A DNA stretch of 64,000 bases, taken from assembly GCA_036925085.1 (NCBI GenBank), contig JAUPFP010000050.1:162001-226000 (forward strand). The letters are read 5' to 3'. Shown piece after piece: positions 39,260-51,189 of this stretch (positions are counted from its first letter, which is position 1; each line of letters opens with the position of its first letter). The position numbers and the translations under genes are program-made. Below the pieces are notes generated by a model that worked only from the letters and a program-made list of their open reading frames with translations, did no database searches and had not been told where the DNA came from. This DNA comes from Brachycybe producta (lineage: Eukaryota; Arthropoda; Diplopoda; Playtdesmida; Andrognathidae).

Positions 39260-39300
39260 CGTTTTGTTAACTGCATCTGATGGAACATGTCCACGTTTCT
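39260..39300 (-). other. 5' part of the Dop1R1 exon (leader or extra coding)
   Basis: Between the acceptor TTTTAAACAG and the ATG are 41 bases. In the receptor frame they are open (RGHVPSDAVNKT). In another frame an ATG opens an ORF that overlaps the receptor start. Either the receptor begins at 39259 with overlapping upstream ATGs, or it has a longer N-terminus encoded further upstream. Confidence 0.45.
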
Positions 39301-41575
39301 CTGTTTAAAACAAACAAACAAAAACATTCTTCTTAGTTCACTTTCAATGTTTCAACAGACAATAAATACATGTACAATAAAAAGTAGGGTTCGGGTTTTT
39401 ATGCAATACCAAAGCAAATATTTCTCAATTTGTGACCCAAACTGTGGATAAAACTGTGAAGTCATCATCATCACTAAGAAAAACTGCAATTATGTTTTTT
39501 TCTAATCAAAAAAGGCTGGTTAGAGGCTAGATGTCTGATTAAGTACAATCAGTTGTCAAATAGAAATCCACGGAATTGTTTCTTCCCAATTCACTCTTGG
39601 ACCACAAAATTACACATTTGCTGAATGTATTTGCACAAAGTTCTTTCAAACTCGTTATAAAATATATTGGATTGAATCCATGAGAGCTTTTGAGACTCTT
39701 GAAAAAAATAGAAAATTCAAAACATGCCACAATTAAATCACATCCATCATCGTGATAATCAAGTTCTCTGAGTTTCAAAGCAAATGCTTTATTTATTAAT
39801 TCTGTTATTAATCATATTGTAATTTATTTATTAAATATCTAGGAAAGGAAAAAATATTTCAAAATTCACTTTATAAACTAACTTCGAACTCAATTTTGTT
39901 AACAGGTACCAATTAAAATTAAAATTAATCAATGTTCGTTAAAATAGTTCAAAAATGAGATTTGTATCATTAATTATTTTCCGGCTAGGACACTAATTTC
40001 AATTAATCAACATTTTTTAGATTAATTCAAAAAGAGAGAGACATATTTTCAAGTAAATTGCGTTAAATGATAATGATGATGATCATCATCATCCACTATT
40101 TGTTGCACGAAAATCATCATCAACCCCTTAAGTGTGACACACACATTAAGTGACACACACGACGACCACTTTTGATACAACCAAGAAAAATTATTAATGT
40201 AAATGTTGATGTATCTCATGAAAAATGTAGAAAAACTTATTAATTATATATTTGGTGGAGCTGAATATGGTAGTGAAGTATGACACAAGAGAAAATGGGT
40301 GGAACAAAAATTCCGATTTATTTCCTAATTAGAACCAAAAAAAAATTACCTCGAACGAAATACAGAAAAAAAATGTCTTAGGCCCCAATTTCAAACTAAA
40401 ACATATGTTGAAAACAAAGAAATCGGTGCCTAAGAAAGAAGTTATGATAAATATTTTCATCCAAAAGACGACGAAGAAAATGTATAATGTCATCATATCG
40501 ATCGGCAAAAATCATTTCTCCTTATGATATTAAAATATAAAGAAAAGACCCTCCCCCCCCTAGGCATATACACACATGACCATGCTAAACATACAAATTG
40601 TATGGGTGTTTGTGTGGAGGCGCTACTCCAAGAACCACCCCCCCCCCAAAAAAAAAGTGCAAACATTGAAATAAAATTCCAAAAAATAAACTGTATGATA
40701 CAAAAACTACCTTCGTTCGGTCCAATGAACTACAAAAGCCACAACAGTATTTTGATAATAAAAATAATTCCATGTCAAATATATAAAAAAGCTCCATTTT
40801 CTTCAGCATTTTTATTAAAATCAAAGACATAAACTCATAACTTTTTTTATTTCCGGAGTTAAAGAATAGAGAGCGAAAAATTCAAAACAAAGTAGAAAAT
40901 TGACCGGAAATAAGTTCTGAGCAAACAGGAGAGGTGGAACTTAGACGTTGTATGAGTAGTAGTAATATAGTAGGCCTAGCACACATTCCTAGACCATAGT
41001 TCATTCTGCGTCATTTATTTCACTTTAAATTGCCCCATCTTTTTTTAAAAAAAAAGTTCAACTAAGGACTGAAAGAATGAAAGGAAAATCTTGAGAAAGA
41101 GAGAGAAAAAAACTCCATTCAAGATGATGCGATAAAATGAAATCGCCATCATCGGCCAACCAAAAAGACCTTTAGGAAGAAAAGAGGGAAAAAACGCGTT
41201 CTTTTTCAAGTAGATTTTTCCACATAGAGACAGACACACACAACCCACCAATTTCTAAGAGCCTACGGGATACACTTTAACAAAATAACTATAAATTATA
41301 CACACTGTTTGGACTTACTAAACCTTCCCCGTTCAAGTGACCAAAAAGTGTGCCTTAAAGTGCCTCACGAGTAGTAATAATAGCAAGAACTTTAATAGAA
41401 CTCCATATTGCAAGATCAATGCAAAAGATTCCATGAATAATGCAAGAACAAAACAAATAGAGCAAAAGAATCGAGAATATAACAAACATTGCACAAATCT
41501 AAAGGTGGAAATAATCCTCACGGAGAAACAGAAGATCAGTCAGTCAGTGTACATTTTTCAACTGGTTTTAAGGAC
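39301..41575. other. Intergenic or 5' intron of Dop1R1
   Basis: No coding exon recognised. It contains a perfect 20-bp palindrome of ATG/CAT repeats at 40073-40092, CA-rich patches, poly-C near 40552 and 40640, and AT-rich sequence. An upstream leader exon of the receptor could lie here but cannot be identified. Confidence 0.45.
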
Positions 41576-41742
41576 TTGTCACACAGGACCACTTTTTGAC
41601 CACCTTTCGACTGCAAAAAAGTCGCAAGTGATTTGGGCTGTGGTTGCAATGCATTTTCCATAGTTAGACTCAAGATGATAGGTTTAGGCAACAACCCCAC
41701 TTCATTCTGCAGCCGAAAAGTGGTTCATAAGTGTCACACAAT
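41576..41742. mobile_element. MITE family B, copy 1
   Basis: The left end carries CCACTTTTTGACCACCTTTC then GACTGCAAAA. The right end carries the imperfect complement CTGCAGCCGAAAAGTGGTTC, with GTCACAC near both tips. The core GGGCTGTGGTTGCAATG recurs in copy 2 at 58880-58995 in the same orientation. About 165 bp with no coding content, so a non-autonomous element. Confidence 0.65.
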
Positions 41743-44700
41743 CACTTTCTACCGACTTAAACTTTTGGTTTTTATTGTCTTTATTTTTGCAAAATGGTAA
41801 AAAAATGCCAGAAATTTCTCATTTAAAATTTCATTTTTTTTTAAAATGATACAATAAATAAATAAATTAGGTGGTTGATGATAGCATAGGTCATTTTCAA
41901 AAATTGACAAATAATATTTGAGTTTCAACTTCAAAGTAGGAAAACAATTTCCAACTATTCGGTTCAAGTACATAGAATAATAATAAGAAGAAACTGTTGG
42001 GGTACACACGTGCTTCGATTGCCAACAATCCTATTAGAATATGTCAAAATGTGTTTTAGACTCATATTTAGGAAGTTGCCAAAAATTCCCCATTGACACA
42101 AAATACTCTTTCGGAAGTTCCATTCAATGAACATAGACATAAGCAAAAGTACACAAATTGTTTTCCTCTTCCGAGGTTTTTAATGTAAAAACAAGACACA
42201 CATTAAGGCAAGAAAAACTCCTAAATTAGAATTTCGAAATTGGCAGCAAACTGTACAATTCCAATGTGTAAATAAGAGCAACATTAAACGTACACTCAAT
42301 TAGAAACCTGCCTAAATTATGTAAGAACACAACTGTGGCAAACCCAAACCACCACCAGTGGCATAAATACAGTACAGAAATGAATCAGAACCACCACTTT
42401 AAATGTCATCGTTCACCGACTGACTGATCTGTCTTTGCGTCGCCTCCTCTTTTCTCGTTTCAACACTTTTTGAGTTGCTTAGGAAAATCCATCAAAAAAA
42501 GCAAAATTCCACAACAACTATAAAATGCAAACCATTCAAGCAAGGAATGCAGATTGACAAGTCTAACTCTCTACATAGTAGAATGTGCATAAAATGTACA
42601 GAGTGTGATGGGAACAACAATAGTGTTTGGAGTGAGGTTCAAATTGCAAACATCCACACTCAGGAGGGTCAGCACTCAAAACACATAAAACCACCATCTA
42701 ACTGGTAGAGAAAGGTGCAACAACAATGTATACTCATACTGTATTACTACTGTAAAGGTTGTGTGATGCCTCACAATCACTTCAATGTCAACGAACATTG
42801 TTGTCTTTATAGTATGTGTATATCTTTATATCTATCTTTACAGTATGTGTGCGTGCTGCATCAAAGTCGCAATTCAATCAATAACCCATTAACTAAATGA
42901 AACCAAAGTGATGTTGACCAGTGGCCAAAATGAGTATGACCCACTTTTTTTTAGTAAATGTCTTGGTAAAAATATTTCACAGGTTGAGACCTCAAGACTG
43001 ATGACAACCACCATTTATCATATCCAATTGCAAACAATAAAGATATATGCTGGAGATGCAGACAAGAAGAAAAAAGTGCAAGACAAAATATTTTTGTCAT
43101 CTTTCACGTAAACATTGAAATTGAAACAACATCCCTCCCCGCCAAAAAAACCATAATGAGGTTCAACTTTGATACAACTCATGCAAAGTCTCTCTGCGTG
43201 GTGTTTGAGATTGCACCTTAATTGTTAAGTTGGACGGAAGTCGACATTTGGTAACCGTGACAACATTCCGAAACTCATTTTCTTATACCTACCACCACTG
43301 AATAAATCGGCAGCATAATAACACATGAAAGACATTCATATATACATGCTGGTATATATTTCTATATATAGAATAACAGGAAGTACATGATTGAATATGG
43401 TTCTCTAGACTCTGGAGTCTAGATAAGCTCCAGTCTTATCGCAATTGATCTCATTGGCGAAAACATTCCATCCCACCACCCCCACCCTAAAGTACTAACA
43501 ATTGATTCTCGTGAAGAATTTAATGTAAACATCCATTCATTGTGGGAACCAAAAATTATTACATAAAATGGAAGTTTATTAGAAAAAAATAACATAAACA
43601 AAGCATTTACTTTGAAAAAGAAGAAAGAGCCTTATGACCATCCCAGGGCTATTTAGTGGACCTAAATGGCATCTAACATTATCATGTGGGCGATACTTGT
43701 CTAAGTGCCTCCTCGATGTACACTGTAGGTGAATAAAATATGAGTCCCATTCAACACAAAAGCCCCCCATACAGAACTGCTTTGGAGCAGCTAAAGGACT
43801 TAAAAAAATGGCCTTTGAAAATCTTTGTATGTTTAATCAATACAGCAATACTATAGTAATATAGTACTGTGTGCGTTTTTCCAATACACTCATTTTGGGG
43901 TTTTGTTCGTTGCCAGGATTTAAAAACCCCGAGACCCACCAACCCACACAAAACGAGGTCTTCATAAGGTAACGACGACGTCATAAAAAAGACTCCGTTT
44001 TATAATTCTTCCACATAATCTAAATTAATAAGAGTCCTACTGCATATACTATACTAGAAGTCTGGCACTAATAATAATATACGAAATTATAGTACATTGC
44101 ATATGAGATGAGCATACTACTGTATATATTATATAATAATGTACATAAACATACAGTATATAGTTAGATTTGACTAAATTATTCATTACATGTCGTGAAA
44201 GGGTTTTTTTTATGTATATATCTCTCTCTATTCAGAATTGTAAAAATGTAAATATTGTTGTTCACGGTTACATAAAAAAGCATAAAAAAACCAGTTGCAA
44301 ATCCAGTCATAATAATAATAATACACGATATGACAATTGAATTTCACATTATTGTTTGTGCATTGTGTTCAGTGTTCAATGTCAGTCAGTTGTGGCAGCT
44401 AACAAACAACACAGTAAATAAAGAGCTCTGCTCCAACTACTGCATCTAGTTGTATTATAAAATGTGTTTCAAAGTGGAACTTTGCCTTCCTGAATGCTGA
44501 ATGCTGAATGCTGAAGGTGGTGCCAAAATGCCATTCAATTATTGCAGTATTACTTTTTTTAAGAGTTTAAGGCGTGGTATTTTGTCGTATATTATTATAA
44601 TAAAGTTATAACTTGTGTCTTTGTGTACACATAATGTAACTTAGTCAACAAGATTTTCTATGACAGATAACAAATGTTACTTTTAGACAATTAACTTGAC

Positions 44701-46072
44701 ACGAGTTTTAATTCCTTCACAATTTATCTCATACATTTGAAATAACTTATAAATAAGACGTCATTTTTCTTTACAACAATTAATAGATCTCATCTATGAA
44801 CAGAATGTAACAGTCATTAGATACGTTTGACCCGATCTAATTGCCTATTTCAATCAAAAGTGACCAACGATCATTCATCACCATCATCATATCACCTGAT
44901 ATCACCTATCAAAAGCACGTTGAGTCGCATTTTCTGCCACTCCGACATTCACAATTTCACATCATTCTTCGTCTCCTCCCTGTCTCCCCCCCCCCCTCAA
45001 AGAGTCAAAATACGCATTTTCAGTAGCTAACAAAAAAAAAGTAATTCTGAAAAGATATTTTTGAATGTAAAACAGTTCACACTGTATTAATGGAGAATGT
45101 GTAATAATTTAAGACTATTACATGGTCCAGTGTCTCAAGTGCTGAGCCGGTCTAATATAAAGGTTTAAAGTCGTTCCCTGCTAAAGGACAATCAATCGTA
45201 ACTTGTCAATCCTGGATTGTCTCTCAAAATAGCCACAGATATTCAAACCATTTCTATCTTCCTTTTGAAACTGTATGTTGGCAGAGACTATTTTAGTTAT
45301 CTTTTTAACTTAATTGCGCGCATTTTCGTTGCAAAGTTTTACGATTTTAACAACTGCTTATAATAAATATATAGTCGTACGCGTATCTTGCTTTTTATAC
45401 TTGAGGAGCCCAACCAAACGCGAATTTCTCTACTATGTAGCTTGTAATGTATATAAATATAATTAAGAACGTGACTGCCATTAACGTGTTTTTTTAAAAA
45501 AAACTTAGTAATGGGGGGGGGGTTCACACATTCATTTATGGACATATGGAATATTTCCTGTAAAATCTAATATCATCATCCAATATGATTAATGAATCAT
45601 ATTTCAGCGCCTTACCACCCCATTTTATCCCCTAATTTCTTTTTTTTCTAATAACCAGTACAAGAACCAGTGTTGTATTTTTTTTGTAAAAAAAAAGTGT
45701 AGACTGTGAAAGATACGCTTAATTAACATACTACTACCCTATTTAATATACAATATTATGCTAATTTAATGGTTGGCACAAAGCCAAATCACTCGAGTGT
45801 TTACTTTGATTCCTTAAGCAAATCGTTCAACTTCTTAGCAACACTAATTTTAAGTGATCTTCCCCATTGTCGTCGACCCCAAAATGAGAATCACACGCTG
45901 CTTTTAAACTCACTTTCGAAAATATACAGTGGCGGAAAAAGAAACTTGACAAACCTCTTTTAAATCTTTTTTCGAAGTGTTTTAGGCAAAATATTACTTG
46001 ACATATCAATATACACGGAGAATCATTGTTCGATTAAAAAAAATATATTAAAAAACCATTATTATATATATA
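41743..46072. other. Gene-poor intergenic region
   Basis: No supportable exon. Features are two adjacent small stems at 43404-43440 (TCTAGACTC/GAGTCTAGA and GATAAG/CTTATC), a four-fold TGAATGC repeat near 44495-44515, GA-CT microsatellites, and a poly-G run near 45512. Frames of 60-86 aa show no known domain. Confidence 0.5.
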
Positions 46073-46221
46073 ACTAGTGGGGTAACCCGTCATAAATGAC
46101 GGGAGCATCTAGTTTCTTTTTGTGTGACTGTCCGGTTGTCATGAAGCAATTCGCCTTGACCACTTGTGCTTTTATAAGCACCTTAATATTGTTACAGGTA
46201 TGTGAAGACAGGGAGATACAG

Positions 46222-46467
46222 TCATGTGCCCCGCCCCTTTATGACTGTCAGACCAAATATCAACCAATTGGAAATTGAAAAGAACGGGGCATGTGACATC
46301 ATACGACATAACAAAATAATTAAAAGTTGCTGGCCCTCATAAAAAGGCGGGGGAAAACGACTGTATTTTACTGTCTTTACTTGCCTGTCCTTACTATTGT
46401 TTGGATTCTTGGATCGGGAGAATGCAACATAAAGCTGACCATGAGAAAAAAGGAGTTCATTTAAATT
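46222..46467 (-). pseudogene. Helitron helicase C-terminal fragment
   Basis: An open minus-strand frame of about 81 codons contains FSHGQLYVAFSRSKN, the last conserved motif of Helitron PIF1-like helicases (consensus FSHGQLYVALSR). It runs to a TGA at 46222, about 150 bp before the Helitron 3' end at 46074, which is the normal place for the end of the protein. It is interrupted upstream by a stop and then by the minisatellite, so the remaining Rep/helicase is absent. This fragment identifies the element and its orientation. Confidence 0.8.
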
Positions 46468-46498
46468 TCAATCTGATTAAGTTTTTGTCCTAAAACAA

Positions 46499-47262
46499 TT
46501 TACCCTAAAGATACATTTTCCCTAAAGGGAGATATTGCCCTAAAGGGACGTTTGCCCTAAAGGGAGATATTGCCCTAAAGGGACGTTTGCCCTAAAGGGA
46601 GATATTGCCCTAAAGGGAGATATTGCCCTAAAGGGAGATATTGCCCTAAAGGGAGATATTGCCCTAAAGGGAGATATTGCCCTAAAGGGAGATATTGCCC
46701 TAAAGGGAGATATTGCCCTAAAGGGAGATATTGCCCTAAAGGGAGATATTGCCCTAAAGGGAGATATTGCCCTAAAGGGAGATATTGCCCTAAAGGGAGA
46801 TATTGCCCTAAAGGGAGATATTGCCCTAAAGGGAGATATTGCCCTAAAGGGAGATATTGCCCTAAAAAGACATTTGCCATAAAAAGACATTTGCCCTAAA
46901 AAGACATTTGCCCTAAAAAGACATTTGCCCTAAAAAGACATTTGCCCTAAAAAGACATTTGCCCTAAAAAGACATTTGCCCTAAAGGGACATTTGCCCTA
47001 AAAAGACATTTGCCCTAAAAGGACATTTGCCCTAAAAGGACATTTGCCCTAAAGGGACATTTGCCCTAAAGGGACATTTGCCCTAAAGGGACATTTGCCC
47101 TAAAGGGACATTTGCCCTAAAGGGACATTTGCCCTAAAGGGACATTTGCCCTAAAGAGACATTTGCCCTAAAGGGACATTTGCCCTAAAGAGACATTTGC
47201 CCTAAAGAGACATTTGCCCTAAAGGGACATTTGCCCTAAAAAAACATTTGCCCTAAGGAGAT
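46499..47262. repeat. CCCTAAA-containing minisatellite, 18-bp and 17-bp blocks
   Basis: About 15 consecutive units of TTGCCCTAAAGGGAGATA (18 bp) run to about 46865. About 23 units of 17 bp follow, alternating TTGCCCTAAAAAGACAT and TTGCCCTAAAGGGACAT. Each unit holds CCCTAAA, the complement of TTTAGGG. The 116-aa repetitive minus frame through the 18-bp block is an artefact of the unit being a multiple of three. Confidence 0.95.
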
Positions 47263-47305
47263 GTTCCCCTAATGAGTAGTCTAAATATACAGTAATTGGT
47301 TTTAG

Positions 47306-47545
47306 GGCATATGTTCTTTGAGGGCAAATAGTTTTAGGGTAAATGTTTTTAAGGGCAAGTGGTTTTAGGGCAAGTTGTTTTAGAGCAAATGTTCTATTAG
47401 AGTAAATAGTTTTAGGGTAAATGGTTTTAGGGCAAGTGTTCCTTGAGGGCAAATAGTTTTAGGGCAATGGTTTTAGGGCAAATGTTCTATTAGGGTAAAT
47501 GGTTTTAAGGAAAATGTTCCATTAGGGTTAATTGTTTTTATGGCA
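47306..47545. repeat. Inverted, diverged arm of the minisatellite
   Basis: The same core appears on the opposite strand as degenerate TTTTAGGGCAAATG-type units of 15-18 bp (for example GGTTTTAGGGCAAATGTTCT). The array therefore switches strand near 47262-47306. A transcript would fold the two blocks onto each other. Confidence 0.85.
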
Positions 47546-47639
47546 CAATTAATTGCCTGTGATAAACTGTAGTTTAATTTTGCTACTATTATCCCCTCCC
47601 CTTTTTATATTTGAAATAGAAAATGTGTTTTTCATTTTC

Positions 47640-47739
47640 TCTGATGTGCGCATGCGCGTCGTTTTTTTTTTTTTTTACTAATTTCATTTCAATTTCAGTC
47701 ACCCCCTCCCACTTTTCCTCCCTCCACGTTTCTCTCTCG

Positions 47740-47778
<39 letters not shown>

Positions 47779-48014
47779 CGCTTCTACACTTTCCATCCAA
47801 CCTTTCCCCCTCTCCAATTTAATATCATGGGGTTCTTGGATGGGAAGGGTGCAACATATAGTTGACCTTGAGAAAAAAAAAAGCTGTTCATTTCTTCATT
47901 TATTTAAATTTATATAAATTCCGATGTGCTTCAATGGTTGTACAGCGTTATTTCAGACAGAAAGACAGACAGACAGATACACAGACCTGGGATATTATAT
48001 ATATAATATCCCAG

Positions 48015-48054
<40 letters not shown>

Positions 48055-48320
48055 AGTAACAACTGTACAAAACCATTGAAGCACGTCGGAATTTATCTAA
48101 ATTTGAATAAATGAACCGTTTTTTTTTCTCAAGGTCAACATATGTTGAACTCTTCCTTTGGAAAGTGTAGAAGGGGGAAGAAAGAGAAAAGTGAGAGGGG
48201 GTGAGGGGAAAAGGTTGGAAAGTGTAGAAGGGGAGAGAGAGAGAAAAGTGGGAGGGGGTGACTGAAATTGAAATGAAAGGAGTAAAAAAAGAAAAAAACG
48301 TCGCGCATGCGCACAATTGC
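47640..48320. repeat. Long palindrome inside the Helitron
   Basis: The left arm of about 340 bp and right arm of about 300 bp are mirror copies. GCGCATGCGC tips, CTTGAGAAAA helicase fragments and TTCAATGGTTGTACAG match in inverse. The centre, 47979-48022, is a perfect 44-bp palindrome with no loop (ACACAGACCTGGGATATTAT on each side). The left arm contains 38 consecutive C at 47740-47777; the right arm has a GT microsatellite at about 48018-48052. Confidence 0.88.
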
Positions 48321-48365
48321 CTGTGAATTTGGCTCCCGTCATTTATGACGGGTTACCCCACTAGT

Positions 48366-51146
48366 TTTAAAATAATCACCTAAATAAGAATTAAAGAAAA
48401 AAAGAAAATTGTCTCAATTTTTTTTTCCACTTACTGTTATCTAAACAATTGCAGAAAGAATTTCTAAATAATAAATATTACTATCAACTTTGATGTGCTT
48501 TATCTACAGTATGTCGCAACATCAGATGATATTACACATCTATTGTATTTGCCCATTGCATATTCAAAACTATTTATAGAAAATGACAAATCGAAAACTT
48601 AAAAGATAAAATGTATATATTAAATAAACGAAATTTAAAGTTCTTTGTTCTTGGATACTTTTTGGCTGAAGTTGTCTCGATTCGCACACTTGAAATTATC
48701 GACGTGAGAAAAGTTCCTCCTTAGTTGGAAAATGTAGAAATTGTACGGGAACTCATGAGGAGGAGGAGTAGGGAGGTATTTTAATTATTTAATCCATTCC
48801 CAAATTAACCAATCGAAAAAGAAGAAAAAACAAAAGGGAAAAACGCATTTAGATGAGATGGGGGGCAGTCAACAGTATAATAATGTGCAATTCTACATGA
48901 ATGCAATTGACAAACTATTATCCTTTCTCTTGAAACCAAAGAAAACTAAATTTAGAAATAAAAGAAATTCTCTTGTTTAAAAAAAACTCAAAAGAAAAAA
49001 ATACTTAAAAAAAATAGTTGAAAATCTTCAAAACTCCAAATAAAGATGGCCTCAATTTTTGAACAAAAACATTATTCGTCGAAAAGACATTAACATTATT
49101 TTTTAAGACAAAAACAAATTCTCCACTAAAACCCATAACAACAACAATTATAACTGACATCATCCTTCCTCACTTTCAAAAATACTTTCGCTTTTCAAAT
49201 AGAACTTCAGAAATAGAAGAAAAAAAACATAAAAATTTCTCCACATATTGAAAGTGGAGAATTTATATCACCAACAAGTCAATAAACAGTTAAATACTTA
49301 ATATAAATATATCCACCACCACCACCACCACGACCACAGGCAGACAGAAATATTTCAAAATAGGTCACACAAGTTATATAAATAAATACAAAGCTCAAAA
49401 TAAAGAACACTAAAATAAACGTTGAACTTCAACAATAATTATTAATAATTTAATAAACTACTTTACCTATATTTCAGTGTTTTATGGGATACATGGAAAC
49501 ACCCATTCACTGGTCATTTCTGTCAATCATCATAAAGATACTCAATCTTCTTAAGATATACCTCGACTTACACGCAAGCAAATCCAAATCGCCACCTTCT
49601 TTACGAACAATATATATATATATTATTACTGTATATCCTATTTGGCAATTATTTCTATACTAAAAATAGTTAGATTATTTTATTATTATTAAAACACTTT
49701 TTTTTTAAATATGTTATCGACTTATTTGTTATAAGAAACTAACAATCGCGAAGTGATAAAAATTAAAGATTAGATGCCATTCTAACAAATGGTAAGCCTT
49801 TATATTATTACCTCAAGATGCATTGAAAATGTCGATTTTGCAACAATAAAAAAGTTAATATTTAAACAATTAGAAATGCAGGGTGCGTTCCAGAAATAAA
49901 ATTCAAGGAATTCAGTCACGCAAATTAAACACTAGGGAGAATATTTTTCCTGCTCATGAAATCCAAGATAAGATCCTTCGCAATGAAGTAAGGATACTAC
50001 TTGTATAACGTCTATGAAGGATGGGGAGGGGGAGGGGGGCGGGAGAAAAAAATCTCTGGGTAACCAACCACCTCCTATACTAGAGCTGCAATCAAAAGAA
50101 AAAAAGCATAATAAACTTTTGTTCCCCCCCATTTTCTGTTTTTATTTTCTGCTTGTGGGGGTTCACCTTTTTTATATATACAATATATACTCATTTGTGA
50201 AACATTTTCATTTACTTTATCGATTTTTACAAACTCTTAGTTTCTTAATCTTAAAAGCCATGATGAAAAAGAGAAAACAGAAAATAGAAAAGTGCCGTGA
50301 ATTATCATCTATCAATCCATTCTTTTGCCAGAATAATTCGTTTGCAGACAAAAAGGGAAAAAAGCAGTTTCTCGTGTTTATATCTTTGAAGCTTTTTAAC
50401 TTGTAGTCAATAGAAAAGACTTTATCTTAGGGGTTTTTTTTAAAAAGAAAAAAAAAACACGAAAATCCAATACATATCTTATAAAAGAACATTTATCAAA
50501 TAGCATAATTAACAGTCTTCTTAAATTTCGTCAAAGATAAAATGCATCAAGAGAATTAATGCAGGGAAAAAAATATCGCAAACAAATTTCAGAGAAAGTT
50601 TTCAAATCTAATCCGAACATCCTTCTGCAAAATCACTTGACTGACTGACTGACTGACGATGATGGTATTTATTGGGTGCCCAAAACTACGTAGATTCAAA
50701 ATTACTTCCTTTTTTACTTTGCCGGGAAACTACACTTAACTTTAGCAAGGCCAATGAGGAGATTAAGTTTAGCTTCAATTGTAATCATTTTGCTATGTGT
50801 TTACATTACAATATTTCTTGTCAGATTTGAACTCAACAAACTAAAAAAGAGTTAAACGAGAAATCAAATTATCCCCGTAAAAGACTACTTTTATTTAAGT
50901 CTTACTTTCAGTTTAACCAGTAAAGATGTGAAACAATACTTTAGGTGAAAACGAAGAAAGGAAGGAAGGAAAGAAGGCGCCTTTCTCTTTTAACAACTGA
51001 CGGTGGCCCGACCTGTTATAATGTCGTTGTTTCTCCATTCCATTTGATTATTATATTGTCTAAAAATCAATCTTAGATTAATCAATACAATAGTGACGAC
51101 ATTTTAATAATTGTTCCCAATGCCACCAGTTGCATTTTCGAGATGA

Positions 51147-51189
<43 letters not shown>

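Larger units (their letters stand above)
46073..48365. mobile_element. Composite Helitron: two inverted 3' ends facing outward
   Basis: The right end has the classic Helitron 3' form: a stem CCCGTCAT-TT-ATGACGGG, eight bases, then CTAG (48361-48364), followed by host T. The left end is its exact mirror over 35 bp, with CTAG complement at 46074 next to host A, so a second 3' end points left. Behind the left end, minus-strand sequence encodes the PIF1-helicase tail; matching fragments occur near 47831-47880 (minus) and 48128-48150 (plus). Between them lie a strand-switching minisatellite and a long palindrome. No Rep domain or 5' TC end was found, so it is not autonomous. It is best read as two or more Helitron copies joined head to head, or one copy duplicated in inversion. 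Confidence 0.8.

Noticed and set aside
46540-46890. 116-aa repetitive frame (FRAISP repeats)
   Set aside because: The 18-bp minisatellite unit is a multiple of three, so any frame without a stop stays open. It has no start context and no homology.
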